Assembly (NCBI GenBank): GCA_017619675.1
Contig: JAFZRX010000005.1
Location: 1-64,000 of the forward strand
DNA from: Bacteroidales bacterium
GTDB lineage: Bacteria; Bacteroidota; Bacteroidia; Bacteroidales; UBA932
Direction of reading: 5' to 3'
Length of the DNA: 64,000 bases
Of this stretch, positions 56,247 to 63,999 are shown piece after piece (position 1 is the first letter of the stretch; every line of letters starts with the position of its first letter). The position numbers and the translations under genes are program-made. Under the pieces are notes generated by a model. That model saw only the letters and a program-made list of their open reading frames with translations. It had not been told where the DNA came from and did no database searches.

Positions 56247-56320
56247 TGACGCACAGCCAATTCATTGGGGGGCTACCCCCCCCAAACCCCCTGTGTCGGC
56301 CTCCGGCCTCCGAAAATTGC

Positions 56321-56429
56321 CGTGGAGCGTAACTGCTTGATAGTCAATGAAAAGATGGTTTCAATGGTAGTGATTTTGGGTACCATTGAAATGCTTATTT
56401 TATTGATTTACAGATACATACGCTCCACG
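56321..56429. repeat. REP-like palindrome D (diverged family)
   Basis: An imperfect palindrome of 109 bases. Ends CGTGGAGCGTA and TACGCTCCACG are perfect complements; the centre TTTCAATGGTA/TACCATTGAAA is another perfect 11-bp pair; the sequence between matches in part. The ends resemble elements A-C (CGTGGAG, then GTAACT, then TTGATnGTCA), but the core has TTTCAATGGTA in place of their TTTAACGGTCGCGA. It lies nine bases past the stop codon of the acetyltransferase gene. Confidence 0.8.
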
Positions 56430-56438
56430 CAGTTTTCA

Positions 56439-56858
56439 TTATAAGCGGCGGAGCATGAGGACTTCGTCGCCTCTGTCTTCTATTATATTGAAACCGGCTT
56501 TACGGTACATCCTGAAGGCGTAGTTGGCCTTTTGGACGGAGAGGGAGACCTGCTCGTGTCCTTTATCCCGGAGCAGGTCCAGCATGCGCTCCAACAACTG
56601 TGAACCGATGCCCTGGTTCCGGAATTCCTTATACAACGATATTGCCAACGACGGCGTCTTCTCATCAACGTGGCCGTAATCATCCATCACCCGCGCCCAT
56701 ACGGCGCCGATGACCTTCCCGTCGCATTCCGCGACCAGGCAATGGTCATCGGGCTTCCGCCCGAAGCCCTGGACATACACCTGCAGCTCCGCGCTCTCGA
56801 TGATGGACCTTGGCGGCGCGTCCACACCCTCCGGCCGTATTTCCCTTATGACAGTCAT
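56439..56858 (-). CDS. GNAT family acetyltransferase
   Basis: A 139-residue GCN5-related N-acetyltransferase. The acetyl-CoA site is seen in 'LYKEFRNQGIGSQLLERML' (R/Q-x-x-G-x-G/A), with the preceding strand 'KTPSLAISL' and the late 'KANYAFRMYRKAGFNII'. The substrate is unknown. It overlaps the upstream alpha/beta-hydrolase gene by four bases and is probably its operon partner. Palindrome D follows its stop codon. Confidence 0.88.
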   Translation of the reverse strand: MTVIREIRPEGVDAPPRSIIESAELQVYVQGFGRKPDDHCLVAECDGKVIGAVWARVMDDYGHVDEKTPSLAISLYKEFRNQGIGSQLLERMLDLLRDKGHEQVSLSVQKANYAFRMYRKAGFNIIEDRGDEVLMLRRL

Positions 56859-57604
56859 GCCTTGGATGTGTCAAATAATCCCTTGATCCGGCCGGCTACT
56901 TCTTCCGGGTGGTCAACCAGCAGCTGGCCGTGATTCATCTTGGGGAAGATCTCAATGTGGACTTCCGGGTATATCTTCTTCAAATGATCGACTTGCGGCT
57001 TGGCGACAAAGGCTTCCAGAGTCCCGTACCAGAAGTGTATGTCAGGCCCGTAGATAGATTCCAACTTATTGGTATAGACTGACTTGTAGCCGTCAAGTAC
57101 GGCACGGCCGCCACCATAGGGGTAGATCTTTCGGCATTCATCCAGAAGGACGTCAAAGTAGTGGGAGTGGAAGACCCATCGCCAGAAACCGGTCCAGTGA
57201 TAGCAGGTCCATACGTTGGCGCACTGGTAATAGCGCAGAGGTCCTATCAGCCATCTGGGCAGCGGCAACAGGGGTGCCGCATCCAGGATGGCGTGGTCAA
57301 TGGCGACTTCATTCCTCTCCAGCACCCGGGAAAGGATTTTCCCTCCCAGCGACAGTCCGTAAGCGCAGTCAAGGCGGCCGTCATATTGTTCTTTGACATA
57401 TGCGATCACCTGCGCAGCCTGGTCATCGATGGAGGTGAACTGAGTATGCTTCCCCAGAGTGAAACCGTCCACCTGGACGGCAATGATCCGGAACCTGTCC
57501 TTCAGCAGATCAATCAGGGGCAGGAATATCTCATATGACACACCCAGCCCCGGGATCAGCAGCAGCGACTCCGCCCCCTCTTTACCGAATAACTTGAAAT
57601 CCAT
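56855..57604 (-). CDS. Alpha/beta-hydrolase fold protein
   Basis: A 249-residue cytoplasmic alpha/beta-hydrolase. It begins with 'LLLIPGLGVSYEIFLPLIDL', has the nucleophile elbow 'CAYGLSLGGKILSR' (GxSxG) and ends with the likely catalytic histidine in 'FPKMNHGQLLVDHP'. The substrate is not evident. A -7 element TATATTTG lies upstream on the minus strand (57636-57643). It overlaps the acetyltransferase gene by four bases. Confidence 0.85.
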   Translation of the reverse strand: MDFKLFGKEGAESLLLIPGLGVSYEIFLPLIDLLKDRFRIIAVQVDGFTLGKHTQFTSIDDQAAQVIAYVKEQYDGRLDCAYGLSLGGKILSRVLERNEVAIDHAILDAAPLLPLPRWLIGPLRYYQCANVWTCYHWTGFWRWVFHSHYFDVLLDECRKIYPYGGGRAVLDGYKSVYTNKLESIYGPDIHFWYGTLEAFVAKPQVDHLKKIYPEVHIEIFPKMNHGQLLVDHPEEVAGRIKGLFDTSKA

Positions 57605-57744
57605 TATGATAAAGTTTACCAGTTTGTACTGACAACAAATATAACACTAAGAATTTGTAAATTTGGCAATGGAACCAAACGGGACAGAGAGGAAGCGGAA
57701 AACATCCCGGCAAACTCCGTGGCCGTAGGCGTTCCCGCAGTAGT

Positions 57745-57771
57745 AAAAAGCTCACTCCCTCCTTTTGAGGG
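57745..57771 (-). terminator. Possible terminator of the GH2 gene
   Basis: On the minus strand CCCTC/GAGGG (57757-57771) forms a short stem with a five-base loop, followed by TTTTT at 57745-57749 after seven other bases. It is weak. The rest of the gap 57605-57777 shows only the hydrolase promoter. Confidence 0.3.
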
Positions 57772-57777
57772 TTAATA

Positions 57778-59589
57778 CTATTTACTGTCGTACCACTGTT
57801 TGAGGATGTAGAAGGCCTTTTTCTTTTCGCCCTTGTCGCTGAAGAGGCCTTTCCTGTTGTAGTAGTCCTGGATTTCCGGCAACACGCGGCGGGGGGAGCG
57901 GAAGTCCTTCAGGATCCAGGGCGTGGTGCCTGAAAGGCCTTCGATCTTCTCTATCATAGCCAGGTTCTCTTTGTACAGGTTCTCCTGGAATTCCTCCGTC
58001 CAGCGCTGGTTGGCCGGTCCATGCAGGCCATATTTTGCGCCGCCGCCGAACTCGCTGATTATGACCGGTTTATCATATGGGATCTCCCAGCTCATCTTGG
58101 CCGCGTCGTTCACGTCTCTGTACCAGCCGATGTACTCGTTGAAACTTACCACGTCCACATATTTGTTCATGTTGTCGTTCAGGCGGTTGACGTAGTTGGA
58201 GGCCCCGGTCACCTCCATAGCCATGGAGATCAGGCGGGTGGAGTCGAGGGTACGGGCGTATTCGGCCAGATTGCCCAGGAACGTGTCGCGCTCATCGGAG
58301 TGTGGAGTCTCGTTGGCGATGCTCCAGATTATTATGTTGGCGCGGTTGTGGTCGCGGGTTATCATATCGGTGAGCTGCTGTTTGGCATTGTCGTAAGTGC
58401 CGGGGTTGGTCCAGGCGATGGTCCAGTAGCAGGGGATTTCGCTCCATACCATTATGCCCATCCTTTCAGCCTCGCGTATCATGTTTTCATTATGGGGATA
58501 GTGGGCCAGGCGGACAAAGTTGCAGCCCAGTTCCTTCGCCCAGGAGAGCAGCGTGCGCGCGTCCTCCACGGAGTTCGCGCGGCCGCCGCCGTTGGGCTTC
58601 TCCTCGTGTATGGATATGCCTTTCAGGAAGACCGTCTCATTGTTCAGCAGTATCTGCTTGCCGCGGGTCTCTATGGTGCGGAAACCAATCTCATCTGCTA
58701 TTGTGCTTGCGTCAAGAGTAAGCTGGACATCATAAAGTTTAGGGTTATTGGGGCTCCAGAGCTGCAGGTTCTTGGCCTTTACCTTAAGGGTTCCGCTTAC
58801 CTTGCCCTCCGCATCTGTAGTCAGTTGCTGCTCCAGTTTCAATTCAGGAATGGAGACTTTTACCGTGTGTCCGGCCTCGGCCTTGTTCAGTTTAGCGGAG
58901 AAACTGATCTCCCTGTCCTTTGCCTTGGCATCCGCTTTCTGCAGCTGGAGGCTGTAGTCCTGCAGATACACAGGACCGACCTTGACCAGCATTACGTCAC
59001 GGGTGATTCCGCCGTAGTTCCACCAGTCAAAGATCTGGGTGGGCACGTCCTCCGCGTGGCGCTTGTTGTCCACCTTGACAATGATGGTGTTCTCGCCTTC
59101 GCGCAGCAAGTCGCTGATATCCAGGTTGAAAGGGGTGAAACCCCCGATATGGTGTCCCGCTTTCCGGCCGTTCACCCAGACATGACAGTCGTAATTGACC
59201 GCCCCAAAGTAGAGCAGGGTGCGGTAGTCGGTTATAGGTACCGCCAGGAAACTGCGTTTGAACCAGACCGTTCCTTCGTAGAAGAACAGTCGGTCGTCCT
59301 GGGTGTTCCAGTCCGATGGGATCTTCATGGTGGGCGACTTGTCAAAGTCGTACTCTATAAGGTCCTCCGGCCGGCGGGGCTTGGCGTTCCTGAAGAACCC
59401 GGAGGAAGTTGGGTTCATGCGGTAGTCGTAATAGCCTTCCTCCTGGACATCCACTATGTAGTTCCAGTCACCGTTCAAGGTGGTTCCTTCGTAGGCCCTG
59501 GCATTTTGAAGCAACGGCAGTTCAGACTGGCCATAAGCATAGCCTGCACACAATACGCCTGTCAATACGGCAATCAAAATCTTTTTCAT
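57778..59589 (-). CDS. Exported GH2 glycosidase, probable beta-glucuronidase
   Basis: A 603-residue GH2 enzyme with a signal peptide (to about residue 20). It has an N-terminal jelly-roll ('WNTQDDRLFFYEGTVWFKR'), an immunoglobulin-like domain and a TIM barrel. The acid/base is in 'IIIWSIANETPHSD' and the nucleophile in 'VIISEFGGG'. Near the C terminus 'YYNRKGLF' supplies an N-x-K motif, which in beta-glucuronidases contacts the sugar carboxylate, so glucuronidase rather than galactosidase activity is favoured. It could remove glucuronate side groups or conjugates. It lies 19 bases after the methyltransferase-like gene. Confidence 0.85.
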   Translation of the reverse strand: MKKILIAVLTGVLCAGYAYGQSELPLLQNARAYEGTTLNGDWNYIVDVQEEGYYDYRMNPTSSGFFRNAKPRRPEDLIEYDFDKSPTMKIPSDWNTQDDRLFFYEGTVWFKRSFLAVPITDYRTLLYFGAVNYDCHVWVNGRKAGHHIGGFTPFNLDISDLLREGENTIIVKVDNKRHAEDVPTQIFDWWNYGGITRDVMLVKVGPVYLQDYSLQLQKADAKAKDREISFSAKLNKAEAGHTVKVSIPELKLEQQLTTDAEGKVSGTLKVKAKNLQLWSPNNPKLYDVQLTLDASTIADEIGFRTIETRGKQILLNNETVFLKGISIHEEKPNGGGRANSVEDARTLLSWAKELGCNFVRLAHYPHNENMIREAERMGIMVWSEIPCYWTIAWTNPGTYDNAKQQLTDMITRDHNRANIIIWSIANETPHSDERDTFLGNLAEYARTLDSTRLISMAMEVTGASNYVNRLNDNMNKYVDVVSFNEYIGWYRDVNDAAKMSWEIPYDKPVIISEFGGGAKYGLHGPANQRWTEEFQENLYKENLAMIEKIEGLSGTTPWILKDFRSPRRVLPEIQDYYNRKGLFSDKGEKKKAFYILKQWYDSK

Positions 59590-59608
59590 ATTATGGAAAT
59601 CAGTTGTT

Positions 59609-60280
59609 TTACCAAATTAAGGGAATCATCCTGTATTTAACCTTCTGCTTGTATTCCTTGTAGCCTTCAAGGCCTTCTTCCAGGACGGCTTCCTCGTTGC
59701 GTATCCTCTTGACTATCACTGGGATATACCCAAGCATTATAAGGAAAGAAATAGGGGAGGCCAGCACCAGGGGCATGGCCAGGAACAGTATTGTTGTGGC
59801 CATGTACATGGGATGGCGGACCACTCCGTACAGTCCGGTGTCAACCACCTTCTGGTTCTCCTGAACCTCAATGGTCCGCGAAAGGTAGGTGTTCTCCCGC
59901 AGGACTTCCGCATACAGCAGATACGATATCAGGAATATCACTGCCGATACCCACACCGCCCAGTCCGGAAGCATCCATATCTTCAGGCGCCAGTTAAGAC
60001 CGGCCACCACGAAGGCCGCCAGGAACAGCGAGGCGCTCGTAAGCACCACCACCTTTTGCTCCGCCTCCTTCTCCTTTGCGTTCAGCCGCTTCCGCAGCAG
60101 GTCCGGATTCTTTGCCATCATGACCAGTCCGGCTATGAACATTGGGACGAAGAGTATGCCCATCAGCAGCCAGCCCTGCCAGTAGCGCAATGACCCGGCC
60201 GGCACAAAGATCAGCACCCCGAGCACTATTACACCCAGGAAGAATTTAACCAACGCTTGTTTCAGAAGTCCTTTATCCAT
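59609..60280 (-). CDS. Isoprenylcysteine carboxyl methyltransferase-family membrane protein
   Basis: A 223-residue integral membrane protein with about five hydrophobic helices. The C-terminal motif 'TGLYGVVRHPMYMATTILFL' and 'RIRNEEAVLEEGLEGYKEY' match the ICMT/PEMT-like family. Bacterial members methylate unknown small or lipid substrates. It precedes the GH2 gene on the same strand. A TATATTTG -7 element lies upstream on the minus strand (about 60305-60312). Confidence 0.82.
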   Translation of the reverse strand: MDKGLLKQALVKFFLGVIVLGVLIFVPAGSLRYWQGWLLMGILFVPMFIAGLVMMAKNPDLLRKRLNAKEKEAEQKVVVLTSASLFLAAFVVAGLNWRLKIWMLPDWAVWVSAVIFLISYLLYAEVLRENTYLSRTIEVQENQKVVDTGLYGVVRHPMYMATTILFLAMPLVLASPISFLIMLGYIPVIVKRIRNEEAVLEEGLEGYKEYKQKVKYRMIPLIW

Positions 60281-60335
60281 AATCCCATCACCTCTGTTGT
60301 CTTACAAATATACATAATCTCCTTGAATTTTGGGT

Positions 60336-60444
60336 CCGTGGAGGTAACTTGTTGATGGTCAGCGAGATGGAACTTTTAACGGTCGCGAAATCGCGACCGT
60401 TAAAGTACAGTTCTCGCTGATTCCCAGCCACTTACCCCCACGGG
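60336..60444. repeat. REP-like palindrome A
   Basis: A 109-base imperfect palindrome with ends CCGTGGAGGTAA and TTACCCCCACGG, an inner GCGAGA/TCTCGC pair and a perfect core TTTAACGGTCGCGA-AA-TCGCGACCGTTAAA. It is almost identical to the reverse complement of element B. It begins nine bases past the stop codon of the truncated TolB-like gene. Confidence 0.9.
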
Positions 60445-60452
60445 CGCCTCTG

Positions 60453-60815
60453 TTAGAAGGAGGCGTTGCGGAGGTAGAGGGCGCTTTCGCGGAGGCCTAT
60501 CCACTTCATGTCCGTGGTGATGACGTGGTCGTTGTTGCAGGCGTTGATGTCGCCGGTGGGGATTTCGATCAGGTCCGTAGAGCCGTCCGGGGCAATCTTA
60601 TATAACTTTCCGTCTTTGTTTATTACCAGCCATTTACCGTCCGGGGTCCAGTTGGGGGCTTCGATAACAAATGGGAACTCCTTTACCACCCGATAGGTCC
60701 TGGTAGGAATGTCATAGACTTCTAGGAAACTGTGTTCGGGGTTGGGATGCTGCGCCTGGGCTGTCAGGCTCAGGGCAAGCAATAATGCGGCGGGGAGAAG
60801 GGAAATGCGGTTCAT
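60453..60815 (-). pseudogene. Truncated TolB-like beta-propeller protein
   Basis: A 120-residue exported protein (signal peptide to about residue 21, AQA-QH; start at the second methionine, one base after the upstream stop codon). It has 'IEAPNWTPDGKWLVINKDGKLYKIAPDG' in part, a TolB/WD40-like blade, and ends soon after 'NNDHVITTDMKWIG'. Members I know of are about 290 residues, so more than half is missing, including most blades. The coding frame breaks off close to palindrome A. It is probably a remnant, though a short functional product is possible. Confidence 0.65.
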
Positions 60816-60816
60816 A

Positions 60817-61758
60817 TCAAGAATTGTCAGTCTTTGAATCATGCCTTGAGTAAATGCGGGCGACTATCGCGCCGCTGATGTTGTGCCAGACGCTGAAGAC
60901 GGCGCCGGGGATGGTAGCCATGGGGAGGGCGGCGAAGTGGAGCGTGGCCAGCGAGGAGGCCAGGCCGCTGTTCTGCATGCCCACCTCCACGCTGATGGCG
61001 CGACGCTTTGCCGGCGTCAGTTTCAGGAGGTATCCTATGAGATAGCCTATTGCCAGGCCGCAGACGTTATGGAGCATTACAACCAGGACTATGATCAGTC
61101 CGCCGGAAAGCAGTTTGCCTGCATTGGCGGCCATTACTATCATGACTATCAGGCAGATGGCTATGGTGGAGAGCGCAGGGAGGTAGCTGGTGGCGTGCTC
61201 GGTGGCCTTGGGCCACAGCCGCTTCACCAGCAGACCCAGCGCGATTGGCAGTATGACCACCCAAAGGATGCTCAGCAGCATTCCCGGAACGTTTACGTCA
61301 ACGGTCTGCCCGGCGAAGAGCCATACCAGCAGCGGGGTCAGCACCGGGGCCAGGATGGTGGACGTGGCCGTCATCCCCACGGATAAGGCCAGGTCCCCCC
61401 TGGCCAGGTAGGTGATGACGTTGGATGCCGTTCCGCCGGGGCAGCATCCTACCAGGATGACGCCCACGGCCAACGCCGCATCCAGCGAGAATATCCGCGT
61501 AAGGGCGAAAGCCAGCAGCGGCATCACCGTGAACTGCGCCAGGCAGCCGATGAGCACGTCCCTGGGGCGGCTGAACACCACGCGGAAATCATCCGTCTTC
61601 AGCGTCAGACCCATCCCGAACATGATCACCCCAAGCAGCGGATTGATCAGCGTGGTCTTCATCCGCCCCACCGCCTCCGGCCACAGCAGCGCCGCCACCG
61701 CCGACAGCAGCACCAGCACTCCCATATAGTCCGAAATCCACTTACACAACCGTTTCAT
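60817..61758 (-). CDS. Bile acid:sodium symporter family transporter
   Basis: A 313-residue inner-membrane protein of the BASS/SBF family, with nine to ten helices. 'GVIMFGMGLTLKTDDFRVVF', 'VGCCPGGTASNVITYLARGDLALSVGMT' in part and 'GMQNSGLASSLATLHF' are conserved and hold the sodium-site residues. Related bacterial proteins move organic anions such as pantoate or 2-keto acids; bile acid itself is not implied. A consensus promoter ends four bases before its ATG. Elements A and B lie on either side of it and the truncated gene. Confidence 0.92.
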   Translation of the reverse strand: MKRLCKWISDYMGVLVLLSAVAALLWPEAVGRMKTTLINPLLGVIMFGMGLTLKTDDFRVVFSRPRDVLIGCLAQFTVMPLLAFALTRIFSLDAALAVGVILVGCCPGGTASNVITYLARGDLALSVGMTATSTILAPVLTPLLVWLFAGQTVDVNVPGMLLSILWVVILPIALGLLVKRLWPKATEHATSYLPALSTIAICLIVMIVMAANAGKLLSGGLIIVLVVMLHNVCGLAIGYLIGYLLKLTPAKRRAISVEVGMQNSGLASSLATLHFAALPMATIPGAVFSVWHNISGAIVARIYSRHDSKTDNS

Positions 61759-61762
61759 ACCT

Positions 61763-61793
61763 CAAATATAATCATTTCCTTTCTTCATCTCAA
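61763..61793 (-). promoter_or_regulatory. Promoter of the symporter gene, leaderless layout
   Basis: On the minus strand TTG (61791-61793), 20 bases, then TATATTTG (61763-61770). Only four bases separate the -7 element from the ATG, so transcription should start at or next to the start codon. Confidence 0.75.
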
Positions 61794-61827
61794 TCCTACT
61801 TTCCTTCTGACAGGCCGTTCTGTATTT

Positions 61828-61941
61828 GGCCCGTGGGGGTAAGTGGCTGGGAATCAGCGAGAACTGTACTTTAACGGTCGCGATTTCGCGACCGTTAAAA
61901 GTTTCATCTCGCTGACCATCAACAAGTTACCTCCACGGGCC
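61828..61941. repeat. REP-like palindrome B, upstream of RAYT
   Basis: A 114-base imperfect palindrome, ends GGCCCGTGG and CCACGGGCC, inner GCGAGA/TCTCGC, core TTTAACGGTCGCGA-TT-TCGCGACCGTTAAA. It has the same orientation as element C and the opposite of A. It lies 90 bases before the RAYT start codon. Confidence 0.92.
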
Positions 61942-61973
61942 TTAAATTAAACGTGTAATTTCAAGGGGATACG

Positions 61974-62003
61974 TTCAACGGAACGCCTATTCTGATATCT
62001 TTG
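61974..62003 (+). promoter_or_regulatory. Promoter of the RAYT gene
   Basis: TTC (61974-61976), 19 bases, then TATCTTTG (61996-62003). The -7 element is perfect; the -33 differs by one base. A GAGGAAGG at 62021-62028 just before the ATG at 62032 is an unusually good Shine-Dalgarno site for this phylum. Confidence 0.6.
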
Positions 62004-62031
62004 TTTTCAGTAATCAAAGTGAGGAAGGGCG

Positions 62032-62964
62032 ATGAGTAAGGATTACAGAAACTATCTCCCCGGTCAGGCACATCATGTGTATTGTAAGGCAGTCAACGGA
62101 TACGTTATCTTCTATTCCTCGAGGGACTGTATTTACTTCTTGACTCTGTATTATCATCTTGCCAGGCGCTATGGTATAGTTACCAGGGCAGTCTCCATTA
62201 TGCCTAATCACGTACATTCAAACCAGCAGGCTCTATCGGAAGAATCGTTCATGAATTTCAACCGGGACCTGACCAGGGATTTCGCCCGTGAGTACAATAA
62301 GGAGCATAGAAGGAAGGGGAGACTGTTCCTTAAACCGTTCGGCTTCGCGCCTAAAACAGTTGGAAAGAAAATCAGGGATAATATCTCATATATCGTCAAT
62401 AATCCTGTGGCCGGGAAACTGTCCGGAACTATTGACGGATACAGGTGGAACCTAATGGCCTACAGGAATAGTAACCATCCCTTTTCTGAAAAGATAGTTC
62501 TTAGAAAAGCTTCCATGGGGCTTCGCCGGTCCCTTGCCCTCCTACAATATTTCTATGATAACGGCATCCCCCTGGATTATAACCGCCTGAGATTCTTGTT
62601 CAAAGGACTTGGTTCCAAGGAAACGGCACAATTGACAGACAGAATCATATCAATGCACAATTTCCTGGACTATGATGCTGTTGCGGAATATTACCAAGGA
62701 GACATCGAGAACGCCGTAGTGTCAATCAGCCTCAATTCCGGAAGTGAGCATGACATTCCGGAAGACTATGAGGATTACAGCAAATACAAGATGATGCTGC
62801 AGAAGACTAAAGCTTCAGGAATAGATCTCAAACAGTGCAATTTTGAGACGATGCCGGCGGATCATCTGGCCCGATTGGCAGAAATCTTCAGCAGTGCCGG
62901 GATTCCCATCAAACAGATCCGGAAATTCCTCCACCTAAAAATGGAAGACCGTGGAGGTAAGTGA
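62032..62964 (+). CDS. REP-associated tyrosine transposase (RAYT)
   Basis: A 310-residue Y1/HUH transposase. The HUH motif is 'MPNHVH' (His60, His62). The likely catalytic tyrosine is Tyr120 in 'NISYIVNNPVAGKL', matching the YI..NP motif of this family. 'LPGQAHHVYCKAVNGYVIF' is the usual N terminus. RAYTs nick and move single-stranded REP hairpins. This one has a C-terminal extension of about 150 residues, a type I recall from other Bacteroidota. It has its own promoter and a Shine-Dalgarno site. Its last five sense codons and stop codon lie inside palindrome C, so the C terminus is repeat-encoded. Confidence 0.88.
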   Translation: MSKDYRNYLPGQAHHVYCKAVNGYVIFYSSRDCIYFLTLYYHLARRYGIVTRAVSIMPNHVHSNQQALSEESFMNFNRDLTRDFAREYNKEHRRKGRLFLKPFGFAPKTVGKKIRDNISYIVNNPVAGKLSGTIDGYRWNLMAYRNSNHPFSEKIVLRKASMGLRRSLALLQYFYDNGIPLDYNRLRFLFKGLGSKETAQLTDRIISMHNFLDYDAVAEYYQGDIENAVVSISLNSGSEHDIPEDYEDYSKYKMMLQKTKASGIDLKQCNFETMPADHLARLAEIFSSAGIPIKQIRKFLHLKMEDRGGK

Positions 62965-63056
62965 TTGGAAGTCAGCGAGAAAGGTACTTTAACGGTCGCG
63001 ATTTCGCGACCGTTAAAAGTTCTATCTCGCTTACCCTCAGTGGGTTACCTCCACGG
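62949..63056. repeat. REP-like palindrome C, overlapping the RAYT 3' end
   Basis: A 108-base imperfect palindrome with ends CCGTGGAGGTAA and TTACCTCCACGG, inner GCGAGA/TCTCGC and the same perfect core as B. It begins 16 bases before the end of the RAYT frame. Same orientation as B, so the gene is flanked by direct copies. Confidence 0.92.
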
Positions 63057-63090
63057 GGGTTGCCCGCGGGTAGGTGGGCGGGGGAGGGAC

Positions 63091-63999
63091 CTAGAGGAAG
63101 AAGAAGGAGGTGTCGGTGAAGAAGCCGAAGTCCAGGAGGAGGCCCAGGTTGATGGAGTTGACGGGGCCTATTCCCGTGAAGTTGGAGTGGGCACCGAATA
63201 CCTTGAAGGTGAGGCTGGTCTCGCGATAGTAATAATTGCCGTACGTAAGGGAGAGGGCCCTCTTGAGCTTTATGCCCACGTTCATGCCCGCCTGAATATA
63301 GAAACTTGCAAGTTCGCTGTTGTTGTTGCCGCCTTCGGTCTTGAATTCGGCGGGGAACTTCTGGTCTATGAAACTGACGCCGAAATCAAATTCCGGACGG
63401 AGCGAGAAGGCCGGCTTGTCAAGGATGGTATATCCCAAGTCGATGAGCGCAAGGCCGGAACTGCAGTTGACGCCCTTCTGCCAGTTGTAATCCTTGTCGG
63501 AATCATAGTAGAAGTTGCCTTCCTTGAGCTGGCCGGCGCTGCCTATATACAAGGATAATCCAAAATTTAGTTTCTTGTATATGAACTCATATCCTATATC
63601 CATCCCGTGGGTGGGGCCTAAATAGCGGGAAAGGCCATTGCCGAATATCTGGGATGAATAACCGGCGAAGAACCTGACCCCATATCGATTGTCCAGGACA
63701 GCCGGTGCTGTAACGGGCGTTTCCTGCCAGGAATCGAGTTCCTCTTCATACTGTACCTGGTACTTGGCCAGTGCCACGGCGTCGTATCCGTATGCTGTTT
63801 CCATGTGGAATGCATCCAGGGCGCTGGCCAACTGACGCTGGCTAAGGTCCCTGATCTGCCTGTAGCCGTAGGGATTGGCATTCAGCTGGTCCTGGAACCT
63901 GCGCCTGTACGCCTCCACAATATTGAATTCGGTCTGGAGGAAATCCAGGGCCTGTTTCCTGGAAACATCCTGATTGACCCAGGACTGTATCTGGTCCAT
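63091..63999 (-). CDS. Outer-membrane beta-barrel-like protein, C-terminal part
   Basis: The last 302 residues of a protein whose 5' end probably lies beyond the window. A methionine codon at 63999 could be a start, but there is no signal peptide and the first 80 residues look like an internal helical part ('WVNQDVSRKQALDFLQ'). The rest alternates hydrophobic and polar residues with aromatic ends ('GVRFFAGYSSQIFG', 'MDIGYEFIYKKLNFGLSLYIG') and finishes in 'LGLLLDFGFFTDTSFFFL', as in outer-membrane barrels. Function is unknown. It is convergent with the RAYT gene. Confidence 0.55.
   Translation of the reverse strand: MDQIQSWVNQDVSRKQALDFLQTEFNIVEAYRRRFQDQLNANPYGYRQIRDLSQRQLASALDAFHMETAYGYDAVALAKYQVQYEEELDSWQETPVTAPAVLDNRYGVRFFAGYSSQIFGNGLSRYLGPTHGMDIGYEFIYKKLNFGLSLYIGSAGQLKEGNFYYDSDKDYNWQKGVNCSSGLALIDLGYTILDKPAFSLRPEFDFGVSFIDQKFPAEFKTEGGNNNSELASFYIQAGMNVGIKLKRALSLTYGNYYYRETSLTFKVFGAHSNFTGIGPVNSINLGLLLDFGFFTDTSFFFL

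Noticed and set aside
60336-61941. Composite transposon with A and B as terminal inverted repeats
   Set aside because: A and B are each complete palindromes like C, no target-site duplication was seen, and the genes between them are a transporter and a remnant, not transposition genes.
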